Shown one piece after another: positions 53,201 through 64,000 of a stretch of DNA of 64,000 nt. This DNA is from Panagrolaimus kolymaensis (Eukaryota > Nematoda > Chromadorea > Rhabditida > Panagrolaimidae). Every line of letters begins with the position of its first letter. Position 1 is the first letter of the stretch. The notes beneath the pieces were generated by a model. The model saw only the letters and a list, made by a program, of their open reading frames with translations. It had not been told where the DNA came from and made no database searches. A program made the position numbers and the translations under genes. The DNA lies in assembly GCA_028622995.1 (NCBI GenBank), contig JAJQJQ010000048.1:1302001-1366000 (forward strand), given 5' to 3'.

Positions 53201-56200
53201 AAAAAAACACTAAAGAGAAAAAATTAAACATTTTTGTTTTCTTTTATTCGGGAGGTAAAAAAATAAACAAGCAAAAGATTGGTCTTTAATTTTATTTGAT
53301 GTTTTGATATGGTTTCGAAAACTTTTGATGATTCATTGTTTGACATGAAATCAAATAAAATAAAGATTAAGCTTAGCGATAAATCAGTTATTTCCAAAAA
53401 ATGCCTTTGTAGGATGCACCGATTCATTAATTTAGGCTACTTCAAACCCACGCCTTTTTTGTTAGCAAAAATTCAAAAATCCCAGTGAGTGAACAAAGGT
53501 ATGGCAAAGAGAAGTGTTCTCGATTGCCTGTGGTACACACTTCCTTTTTTTAATCAATAACCGAAGAAACATTCAAGACTGCGCTTCAAAATTTATCAAC
53601 CCACAAGAAATAAATTTGCACCCAAATTTTTCGAGTATAAAAATATATCCTTTATCATCTTTTTTAGTATCTTTATGTTTTAAAGTTACATCAAAATGAA
53701 AGGTAAAAATGAATAAAACACACCAGTTTCAAGTGTTTTTACGCTATGAATAGCAGTAGTTTTAAGCTCTAAACTTAATTTATTGATTGTGTTATGACTT
53801 TTGTGATAGGTTAGCTATCGTCTTGTTTTAGTTGATGTATAAAACCTTAGACTGTTTGTTTCATATAAATAAACATTTGACTTTTTATGAAACTTTTAAA
53901 CTCAATTTATTTTTTTTGTTTCATTTGTTCTAACAACATTCAAAGTTTTTTTAATGAACATCTTAATTCAACAAATCAATAACCAAACAAAAATTTTTCT
54001 TCTGTTTATTTTTTTTATAGCAATCATATCTGAAAAAAAAGTCACTCTCGTGTGCAAGCTTTTTATTCAGTGCTGCTTCTCCTTAGCCAAAGTTCAATAT
54101 AAATTTTTTTCTCATATCAAACGAATAAAAGCAGTTGTCACGACTAAAAAAAGAACATGTTGAAATTTTTTTTTTTCTCGCTGGGGTTTCTTTCATTTTT
54201 TTGTGTGGTTGTTGTGTTGATTCACTTTTTAATAGTTTGATACATTTTGAGTACTATGTAAAAAGATTTTTTTGTTGTTATTACTTGAAGTTCTAAATTA
54301 GCATTTCACGGGATACTATCCAGGAAAACTTTTAAAGGCATGTAATCTTAAATCTAAGGGGGAAGTCAAAATTTTTTTTGGTTTCTTCGTTTATTATTTC
54401 TAGTACTTTGTTACCACTGCAATTCAGTTTTTTTGCAGAAAACTCCATCAAGAAATTAACATATATAATTGATTTTGAGGTTAAAATTTTTATTTATGAT
54501 CGTTCTTCATCGTTATCATGCTTTTTTTGTTTATAGATTTTTGCGTAAAATTTTTTCTAATTTTTCCCGCCAATTTTTTAAAACATTTGTTCGGGAGAGA
54601 AGAGCAGGCAGCAGGGGCTTTGCTGCTGGGCGCTCAAAATTTTTTTGAGGTTTAAAACTTCCTTTTTTGATGGATATACAAAAAAATCACCTCTTTAAAA
54701 AATAAATATAAAATAAAAAAATTTTCACCTCCTTCGAAAATTTATATTTCCCGTTATTTTTTCACTCTTTTTTACCGTATCCAAAAAATTTTTCCTTCCT
54801 TTTTTTGTTGTTGCGAGTATTTCATTTTTATTTGTTTTTTCATCGCTTTCGACCTTGAAAACACTGCTCGCTATTTTTTCATGTTTAAACAACATCGTCG
54901 ACGCTAGCTGCTCTTTTTCTTCTTCTTCACAGTATCCAAATATTTCTTTCTTCCCTTTTGCTTCGGTTCCTTACTCTCTATATTTTCTATTCTTTTTTTA
55001 CCGTCTTTGATGATCCACAATTTTTCGTGGGTGCACAACTACGCCTTTTCTTTCTCTCCACATTTTTTTCGCCGGTCATTCTACCCCTGACATGAAAAAG
55101 AAAGAACAACATAGCTGTTACTTTTTTTTATCACTTTTCTTGAAATTTGACTTAATTTCTATTTTTATTAAAAATTGGTAATTCATAAAGTTTTTGCTTT
55201 GTTTTTTTTAAAAACATGATCCTTTTAATTACCTGCATACGTACAAGCGTGATTTTTTATTTCGAACGTCTTGGCTTGCCTTTTTTTAAACAAAAAAAGA
55301 TACAAGAATTAATCAAAATTTAAAGCAATTGCATTTTTTTTTGAGTTAAGAAATTTTTTTTATTTTGCTTGAGTGTTTGTCAGTCAATCGAAAAATGACA
55401 TCGCACCAAAGGTCTCTCTTTCTCCCAAAAAAAAAACAGAGGGTGGCGGCTCTTTTTATAGTCAGCCATTGACGATAGTTTGATAAGCAACAGAATTTTC
55501 GTGTAATTGTTTGTTGTTTCTTTGTCTTATCATATGTTAAATCTTATTTTATTTCAGATTGCGTTTAAACAAACAAATACTCTTCCACCGAATCGTCATC
55601 ACATAAATTAAAGGTTGGTGATATTACGAAATCATAAAACATTTTTTTGTTCTAACCTATCATAAATGCAGCGTTTTTTTGCAGAGGTTTGGGAGGAGGA
55701 AATATTTATAACCACACGGCTAAACTTTAAAATATGAACTATGACTTTTTAAATAATGCCATAATTAAATAAATAAACAAATGTTTTTGCGAGAGTTATA
55801 TCAAGAGTTCTTACTCTCCCAAAAAATTGCCACAATCCCAGCCCCACGATCCAGCATTATTCAAAAAAAAAAAAAATCTTTTTTGGCATGCAATTTTTTT
55901 CACGTGATCCATATTTTTTACGTCACTTTTTTCTATTTCTATGTAGTCATTTTTTCCCATCCTTTTTTTGATCGCTGATGGTAGTTAGCATCACTAACAA
56001 ATTTCGTCGGCTTTCGTATCAAAAATATTTGTTCGCAAAAAAAAGAAAAACAACAAAGAATTATAAATAAAGCAAGTTGTACATAGCTTTTTTTCCCTCC
56101 ATGACAAACTTTAGGTATTGAAGTGTGTTCACAATGCCACCTTTTTTTAAATGACACGGTGAGTGAATCAAAAAGACAAATACATCCGAGTTGTTTGCGT

Positions 56201-57250
56201 GCGGGCCGCTCTCTTTTTTTATAAATCAATCATTAAAGTAAAATTCAAGTTGATGTTATTGGAGTAATTCACTGGAAGGTTGGCAGAGCTAAGACAGATC
56301 AGCTAAACTATTTTCTATGTATAAATTGATCATGATTTTTGTTCAGAGAAGTTTATCGTTGTTGTCTTTTTTTTAACCTAGCATTATTTTAAAGTGAAAA
56401 AAATAGGACCAAAAAAAGAAAACAACGCAACTGTTTTTAAAACAGTGATAACTTTGATTATTTTTTGAGTCATGTTTTTTTATAGGAGAATAAACATGTG
56501 TTTTGATTTTTTTATTTTCAACCCAAATATTTTTTTTTTAATAATCAAGTCTACCATTTTTTATTAAAAAACATAAGAATTAAGGAATTTTTAGGGGATG
56601 GTAGATTTGTATTATTTGACCGAAAAAAAGTTTCTTTTGTTTGAATATTTGCCCTATAATTATTTTAAGTGAAGACCCTGCATCATTACTTTTGCGTTCA
56701 ATACCATATCTTATACTTTTATTTATTTGGATAGTTTCATTTTTAATTTGAATGTAATGTTCTTCTGAGGATTTGGGTTATTATATTTTTTCATTTGCTG
56801 ATCAAAGTTGTCACTGCAACGTAAATTTTTAAATTAGACTCGCGTTGCATCCTAAATCAAAAACCGACTTTTTTGGTGCTGCTGCACCTTTCCATATCTG
56901 TATTTTGTCTGTTTTTTTATATACAAAATATGATATAAAATATATGATTTTTTCCGTTTTTTTTTTCAATTGCTTTAATGTAATTAATTTTTTCCTATTC
57001 CTTTTAAATTTTATTCCTTTGCTTTGCCTTCATACTTAAGTAAAAATCAAAAAATGTGGAATCTTTTTTTTCCAACTTTTTTTTACAATAAATTTTCCAG
57101 TGTTCGACAACTGACTTTAGCTTCCTTTGGCCTTGACGCTTTCATTCACCTTTTTAAACTTTTTATTTTATTTTGTTTGCGCGACTAAAAGCTACATAAT
57201 TTTATTGTTCCATAAACTCTTTATTTAAATTTTAGCGAATTAAACCTAAA
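50248..57250. repeat. 7-kb gene-poor region of AT-rich repeats
   Basis: About 51815-52105 and 54725-54995 are copies of one another (tcgaaaatttata, tttaccgtatccaaaaaat, gacgctagctgctctttttc, ttgcttcggttcctt). The CACGTGATC block recurs at 53015-53075 and 55899-55955. Frames listed in this stretch are rich in Phe/Lys/Ser homopolymers and have no paralogue or motif. No supported gene. Confidence 0.5.
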
Positions 57251-60200
57251 ATGATGGAATACACGGGTATGCTTTCCATCTTTATTCTTATTTTTGGGTG
57301 GTCAGCTCAAATGTAAGTTTGCATTAATCATTTTAATAACAAAAAGTAATATATTTTGTTTAGGGTTGAAAGTCCAGCTACTGGTGGAGCACCAGAGATG
57401 ACTGTTAATGGTCGTAATATTGTTGAAGTGTTTTTAGCTTTATCAGCTTCTTCTGCTACATCAACTACTATGGAATCCATTTCAAACCAAAAAGCAGATA
57501 CTTCAGAATGGTAAGTTTCCCATAAGATACACTATGATAAAGCTTTATTGTTAATTTTAAAAAACTTTTCTGAGTTCAAAGATCAAAGCTATGATATTAA
57601 ATTTTTTAAATAAAATCAAGCAACTTTGGAAATTACGTAAATATGAAATTAAAACAGAAGTTCTTAGTTTGTATTTTTAACTAAAAAAGACAACAAGAAT
57701 ATATAAGTATTAGTAGATCTAACACTTCTTAAAATTCTGAAAGTTTAAAAGCTATCAATTCACCTTGTAATTTATCATTTGTTGATAAACTTTTTGAAAG
57801 AATGGAATTAAAAAATAAATTTGATTAAGAGATAAAATAATTTTAATTTTTAGCGCTTTGTGTGTATGGTTAACAGTGGTGAAAGTTATTATAAGCGCTG
57901 TACTGGTAAGAATCAAATTCTAGCTTCAATTTCTCTACAATTAATTTTTTTCGTATTTAGATTATAATTTTTTTGCGTGCTAAATACACGAATGTTTTGC
58001 GCCTATTGAGTTTAAACTTATAGCAAAATGTATTGTTTACCTTGATATTTTTTATTATGTTTCAATCAGCGGTGGATATATTCTTTCTAACTCACACTCA
58101 AAATGGATTGCTCTTTTAATTTATGCTTATTTTGTTGTAGTTGGTGCAATTTATTACTTGTATATTACATTGAATTCTAAAAATTTCCGCAAAAGATGTC
58201 ATTTCATTGTCTTGATGCATATTATTTGTTCATTCTCTCAATTAAAAATAAAATTGCATCAGCTTGATGATCCAAAAGAAATAATTGAACTTATTGGAAA
58301 TCTTTCCGAAATGGGTGGTGCTTTGTTTAACATTCTTCAAGGTAAGTTCAAAGCCTCCATAATTTAAAAAAACAAACCTTCATTTACAGAGGATACATTC
58401 CGCATTGTTTCTATTATATCCGAAACATTTATTAATTCATCTGGATTGCAAAAAACGCAAGCTACAATTTATTTCCAAAATAAATTTTGGCAATGTTACT
58501 CAGTTAATGCATTTTATGAAGCCAAATGGAAAAAAGCTGATATAAGAAACAAAAATAAAGCCAATAAACTACTTATTAAATCTCATCGCCTTTTTAATGA
58601 GACCATCAACTCAAATTTAAAAAAATTCAAACACTTCTCTCAGAATGATCAAGAAGCTTTTGACATTCAGCTTCGTTCTATTTTCCCTCGAGAAAATATA
58701 GGTTTGTTAGAAAATGTTTTTCGAAATTCATTTTTTGCTATTTTTAGATCGATTTATTATTGCTGCTATTGTTGCTACCTCAGTTGCATTCCTTCAAGCT
58801 GGCGCACAATACAACGAACTTACATTGGTGGAGTACGTGCAACAGCTTTTGGAGAGCGATGGCACTTCCTCTACTTTTCCTAGCCCAATTTTCAATATGG
58901 TCAATACTGAAGCTATGGATGGAGGCGTTGCGATTGAAGATCCAAACTTTAGCAGTGTTAAAGAAACTCTTAACAACAGCTCAAAAATTTATCAAGGATT
59001 AAAATTGTTTTATCCTAATGCAGTAGTTGCAAGAGATGGTAGTTTAGTTATTGGACACAACTTGGAAGATATTTTGAAATGCTTCGCTTCGACAATCCCT
59101 CAAGAATTTAAGATAACAGATGGTACCTTAAGCGTCGATAATAATGTTCCTTCAATCGCAGGAAATGGTGATGTAGTTCAACAAAATAGTGGAAATATGC
59201 GTATTTTATCAACGATGATTATAGCATTCAACAATTTCAAGCGACAACTTCAACGGAATCGACATGTTGATATTCAAAATTCCGTTCGTCTACTTGACCT
59301 TATTTTAACCTTGAAACCACAATCTGATGGAAAATATCATTTAAGTGGTCAGGATTTTACAAAAGAAGAATTATTGGAATATTTTAATCTATACCTCATT
59401 AAGAGAATCCAAAATGTCTCAGGAAGTTACACGAGTCATGATGACGATAATAATGGTTCCACTGCATTTTTTCCACAATTTAATATTAACCATGTTGAAA
59501 AAAATGCAAACGTTCCAATAAATTTGTATGAAACTTTGACAGCATACGATTTAATTATGAGTATTAAACATATTCAAACAACACTTGGTGGTACCGCAAT
59601 TGTTACTAGCACCTTTTTTGATTGTGGAGCAACATTCGTAGCTGATTTAGCTTTGGGTAGCGGAGCAAAAAAGGTATGTTGCCAAAAATAAACAAAAAAG
59701 GAAATAGTACTAATTTTCAACTTTTTTGAGATCTTTTTATTTTTAATAGATTAAAGAAAAACAAAAATATTTTAGAACTAAAAATTTTTTTCGAGGATAG
59801 CCTAACCTTATAAGATTGTTAAAAAAACACAATGAGAAAGTATTAACAACTTGAAACGTGGTAGGTCATGTTAAGATTTTAATAGCATCATTGGGATGAA
59901 AAATGTATAGACGTACGCGTTTGTCGTCGAAAATGGGAATAACAGATATACATTCTTATACTTGTTTTGATAAATATGTGTGTTTTTTTTTTACAAAAAT
60001 TATTATATTTTAAGCGGGATATACAAATTTTCAGATTTTTAATATGTTTAAAAAATAGGTTCCGCATTTTTCCTTGTTGGCCAAAACCCTTTTTATTCAT
60101 TTTTGTTCCAACTTTTTGCAAATGAAACATTCTAATCTCAAAAAAGTTTCTATTCTTTGCGACTTTTTTCAATATTTAAATAATTATTTTTTGTTTTTCA

Positions 60201-60511
60201 CCTAAATGAAAAAGTTGGAATTTCTTAAGTAACTTTTTTATTTATTTTAGTTTTATAGGAGAAAAATAATATTAAAAGATGTACGAGATAGTTTTATATG
60301 CTATTTTCAGGTACATTTTGGGAATATTTACCGCTCAGAATATGAACAGCTACTTAAACTTGAAAAAAGTCAAAATTCCCTTAATTTGAATCTCATTGAA
60401 ACTTCAAGTACTCAGGATCTTTCAACAAATTCAGCTCAAAGTGATATTGATTCTCATAGCTTTGTGGTAGATATCAATCAGCAGAACAATCTACACGATC
60501 AAGATGGTTAA
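57251..60511 (+). CDS. Multi-exon membrane protein, unrecognised, one apparent frameshift
   Basis: Exons 57251-57312, 57364-57510, 57854-57905, 57961-58341, 58390-58701, 58748-59673 and 60311-60511. All sites are GT-AG and phases agree except inside exon 4, where one base seems missing near 58000 (frame changes from KYTNVLR to IEFKLIAKC). Order: signal peptide (MLSIFILIFGWSA), Ser/Thr-rich stretch, TM helix (CVWLTVVKVIISAVL), TM segments around IVYLDIFYYV and WIALLIYAYFVVVGAIYYLY, a cytoplasmic-looking or lumenal segment, another hydrophobic stretch (FIIAAIVATSVAFL), a long soluble domain (GHNLEDILKCFAST, RLLDLILTLKPQSDG) and an acidic Ser/Asn tail to TAA. About 690 residues. I do not recognise the family. 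It is either a real gene with a base-call error or a recent pseudogene. Confidence 0.6.
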
Positions 60512-61437
60512 CACTGCTTAAAATCTAAAACAATCCACTGCCAAAGAAATTTTTTTGCCTTCTAAATAGATGGGCATGCTTTAATTTTGTTATTCCTTTT
60601 AAAATTTATTAAGTTTTATATAATAATTTATTATTATAATTGTTATTCCCTTTATTATTTCGTTTTCCGGTTTAGTCAATTTTAGATATTCGGGTTATAA
60701 AAAATTTCGGTTTTAAATTAGTCATATATAGTTTATTGCTTTTTCTTGTCCCTTGTCAAATTAAACTTATAAGTTCGCATTTTTATGCCCTAAAAAATGG
60801 TAAAAGAAATTTGGCCTACAATTCCAAAAATCTTATTAAAATAAAGTGCATCTTATATTATGTTCTCTCATTTAATTTTTGTTGATATTATGCAATATAT
60901 AAGAATCGTGCTATTTGTTTTTTATTTATTTGTTAAGTTTTTATTTATTAATAAGAGTATTGTCTTTATTGTTTATTTAAAGCAAAGTGAAATTAATATT
61001 TTATTGGTTCCAAAAACATCAAAAGAAATACTTGTAAAGTATGAGAAAATTCAGTAACTTACCCGTTTCTCCAACATGCCTCAAATTGTGCTTACTAGTA
61101 TGATATAATATATTAAAAAGCTTGAGTTCATAGTTTTATTTATCTTTCAACCAAAAAATGCTATTGCTGAAAGCAGTAAAATAATAGGGGTTGCTGCGTT
61201 GCTGTATAATTGCAACGTTGAGCTTAACTACAAAATGAAACAAAAGAAATTATTATTGTTATCCAAAGTCATTTAGAAATATCATATTTGATTTAAGAGT
61301 TAATAATTTTGCAATTCAGAAACAAATAGCCTGCAAAATTTTTGTTTAATTGACTTTTCACAAAATCATATAATTTCATTTCTTCGTCCGTGGTTTTTTC
61401 ATTTCCGCCCTAAAAATTTAAGGGTTACTAATATTTT
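60512..61437. other. AT-rich intergenic spacer
   Basis: No supported gene between two convergent genes. It must contain the 3' ends of both. Confidence 0.4.
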
Positions 61438-62278
61438 TTATTTAAATGATAATTTTACCATATTCCATATTTTTCTTTGAAACTTGATATTGCTTTTTTC
61501 GGCGATATGAGTATTTAGGAAATTTATTATTTCCCAAGCATTTAAAACTTGGGTGATATGATGCAAAGAAAAAGTTTTTAGTTTGACTTTTCGTTTAATT
61601 TTTGTTAATCTTCCAAGTGACGTAACATTATCTTGCCAAGAAAATCTAAAAAAATAATAAATTTTATAAATTTTCATAAATTTATTTAAAAAGAATTTTC
61701 CTTATTTCATTTGCCAAAGGACAATGAATAAAAATAGTTGTAAGTGCATCGATATCTTTAATGGTGGTTAACTGAAGATCAATTATCTTCAAATTTGGAC
61801 CAATAAAAGTTAAGAATGAATCTGAAAATAATAAAATTTGCCCAAACTCCAGCATCTTTAGTTGCGAGAAATCCAATTTGGTAAGAAGTAAATCCATTTC
61901 AAAGTCAGATAAATATGATGACATTCGAAAGCGCTCTTTGATACATAAAGGTTTTTTCGAGGATAAAAAAGAATGACTTGGATAAATATCCATTCCAAGT
62001 TGATTGTTATAAAGATAAAGCTTTAATTTGGGGTAATGCTTTTCCAAAAATAATATATCACACTGCTTTCCACGGCGCTTTTGTATCAAATAATGAAAGT
62101 GTTTAGAACTTTGAGAAAGTTTGATTTGAGTTTTAATTGAAGCATTATCAATTAAATAAGTTTGTAATGAATACGGGAAATCAAAAGTAGCAGATGGTTC
62201 TGATTTTGAGCTAGATGGTGACTTTAATAGTTTTTTCCTTCTTCGAAGGAAATCTACAATAAAATGAAGCGTTGACAT
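61438..62278 (-). CDS. F-box-like protein (main exon 62278-61682, possible second exon)
   Basis: The frame from ATG 62278 to a stop at 61682 gives 198 residues. A basic Ser-rich N-terminus is followed by an F-box-like segment (FPYSLQTYLIDNASIKTQ, LSQSSKHFHYLIQKRR, about residues 33-70) and then LRR-like beta/helix repeats (KMLEFGQILLFSD, LKIIDLQLTTIKD, IFIHCPLANEIRKIL). That layout is typical of expanded nematode F-box families acting as substrate adaptors of SCF ubiquitin ligases. Downstream, after an acceptor at about 61647 (TTTTAG), a frame WQDNVTSLGRLTKIKR, HHITQVLNAWEIINF to 61438 looks like a further exon, but I found no good phase-compatible donor. Either the gene ends at 61682 or the donor is non-canonical. 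Confidence 0.6.
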
Positions 62279-62742
62279 CTCAACTAAAAAGGCAATATTT
62301 ACTAATATTAAAATTTCTTTTTAAACATAGTTGGACTGCTGCTTGAGTCGCAATGAAAGTCTTTTTGAAATTTTTGCTTTTTCTCTTTTATCGATCGAAG
62401 GAAGACGCAAAGTTTTTTCGCTTTATTGCTGAAAAGCTCATTTTTTATTGCGTAAGAGAAAAAGGCAGCTGTGTTTGTCCGTTTCGACACACAGAGGAAA
62501 CCCCGAGAAAAATAAAAACACCCGCCATTTTTTTATAAAAACTTTCTTAAACAAAGTTTTTTGTTAAATAAAAAAGTAAATCAGCTTTTTCTTTCGCAAA
62601 ATAAATTAAATTTGTTTGCTTTTAATGTTTTTCATGGCCAATTAAAAAAGAGAAATTTGTTTGACGTTTAAAAAAGTAAGGTTATGATGCAATGCCAAAT
62701 TTTTACAAGCAGTGTATTAAAACAAAATCTCATTGTTGTTCC

Positions 62743-63130
62743 TAGGGCTCTAACTGGCTAATAAGAAAAATGTTATTAGCCGGCAAATTAGCGCTAATTT
62801 TAAACTTTCCATAAATTTTAAAATTTGACAAATATCACCCAATTTTTGATGATTTTATGTTGTTGAAGATAAAATTACTTAATAAATTTAAATTATTGGG
62901 TGTAGAAAATGTTTGGTAAATCTTAAAAAAATTCTAAATTCTCTAATTTCGATGACTTTGAATACTGGTAAAATCAAGAAACTGATTCGGTATTCCTTTT
63001 TTAAACGGAAATGAGATTTTTAAATCCAAAAAAGATAATAGAGTTTAGAATGCTCAAAGTGTAATTAAAATTTAAGAAAAACGTGAATTATACTGACTAA
63101 TTTGCCACTAAAATAGCTTGCAGAACCCTA
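62743..63130. mobile_element. hAT-like element with TAGGGCTCTAA / AGAACCCTA ends
   Basis: 388 bp. Ends TAGGGCTCT and (inverted) TAGGGTTCT are flanked by GTTGTTCC and GTTGTTTCC, an 8-bp duplication with one T of slippage. The termini resemble the TAGGGTTG elements at 8.6-9.1 kb. No frame inside. Confidence 0.65.
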
Positions 63131-64000
63131 GTTGTTTCCTTTTTTTAAATTTTTTCAATACAAAATTAATGAAAATAATTTATTAGAGAATAAGCATATT
63201 ATAACATCGACGCGATTTCATTGTAAAATAAAGCAAAGTTTCCTTATTTTTCTATATTATAAAAATAAACAACTTTTCTGCTGATAACGTTAAAATAGCT
63301 CATCAGCTTCTTTGCCTTGTTATATTTTATCAAAACAACATACATACATAAAATGCTGAATTGTTTTTTCTTACTATTATTTCCTTTATTTCTCAGCTAA
63401 CTTATATATATACATGGAACATGTGGCAAAGCAGACACTTTTTTAGTCTAAAAGGCGGATGTACAAGAAGAAAAAAAGAGAAGAAGGAAAAAAGTCAAAA
63501 ACAAACTTAGTTACAACAAAATTTGTTCCATTTTTGTCTCTCTAACTTTTTTTATTCCCCTGAATTTTTTGAAAATTTTTTTCACATTTTTTTATATAAA
63601 ATTTTGATCATGCACAAACTAAAACGATAATCCATTCCAAGCTCATTCCTTTTCATTTTTTATCAAGTCGTATTTTGTATCCGCTGTAAATTTAAGCATT
63701 CTTCTTTTTTTCTTTCATGATTAAATAAATATTTATAATGGTTTTGTCATCAAAAAAATCGCAAAAAGGATAAAAAATTAGGAATGAAAAAGTAATAAAA
63801 CTCTCTTTAGCATAAATGCTTTTTCAACCATGAGTTAAACTTTTGGCATTTTCGGAAATTTCGTGCCTCGATAAAATAAACGGGTTATCTATGAGGAATC
63901 AAACAACTCGTGTGTTGTTTTTTTAGATAATAATAGCCCCTATAAATATGCATTAGGCGATAGAATCACTTTTAGTTGGGTGGTGGCAATAAAATGTAAA
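63131..64000. other. AT-rich end of window
   Basis: No supported gene, RNA or element seen. Confidence 0.4.

Overview
The window reads as nuclear DNA of a nematode, most plausibly a plant-parasitic root-knot type (Meloidogyne-like). That assignment is inference. It rests on very AT-rich DNA, many short (about 45-60 nt) GT-AG introns, secreted tandem C-type lectin (CTL) genes of nematode style, lineage-specific F-box-like genes and dense small transposons. No bacterial-type operons, tRNA genes or rRNA were seen.

Layout. 0.7-9.3 kb: CTL fragments, one intact and one broken two-domain CTL gene on the minus strand, and two paralogues of an unnamed family that looks like a degenerate Hsp70/actin-fold ATPase (one with an in-frame stop, one broken by a nested pair of hAT-like elements). 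11.2-13.1 kb: a minus-strand receptor tyrosine kinase relic. 13.7-18.7 kb: a full-length, apparently young Ty3/gypsy LTR retrotransposon. 20.1-26.4 kb: a second CTL cluster (one intact gene, one pseudogene, one orphan exon, and one gene split by an inversion between two inverted 691-bp elements). 26.4-29.8 kb: two intact F-box-like paralogues. 30-42 kb: dispersed repeats and several well-delimited non-autonomous DNA transposons, with a truncated CTL at 33.5 kb. 42.1-43.5 kb: a decayed duplicate of the 5-6.5 kb CTL region. 44.1-47.6 kb: a seven-exon gene in which a secreted nematode protein of unknown role is fused in frame, inside one exon, to the rear part of a CTL. 47.8-48.8 kb: a broken CTL. 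48.8-57.2 kb: gene-poor repeats. 57.3-60.5 kb: a multi-exon membrane protein gene with one apparent frameshift. 61.4-62.3 kb: another F-box-like gene.

Together the genes describe a birth-and-death landscape. Thirteen CTL loci or fragments are present; only the genes at 5.1-6.1 kb and 20.9-21.9 kb and the chimera at 44-47.6 kb are intact by reading frame and splice phase. The damage comes from point nonsense changes, small indels, gene conversion, element insertion, inversion and segmental duplication. All gene models were spliced by eye from reading frame, GT/AG sites and paralogue comparison; no database or transcript was consulted.
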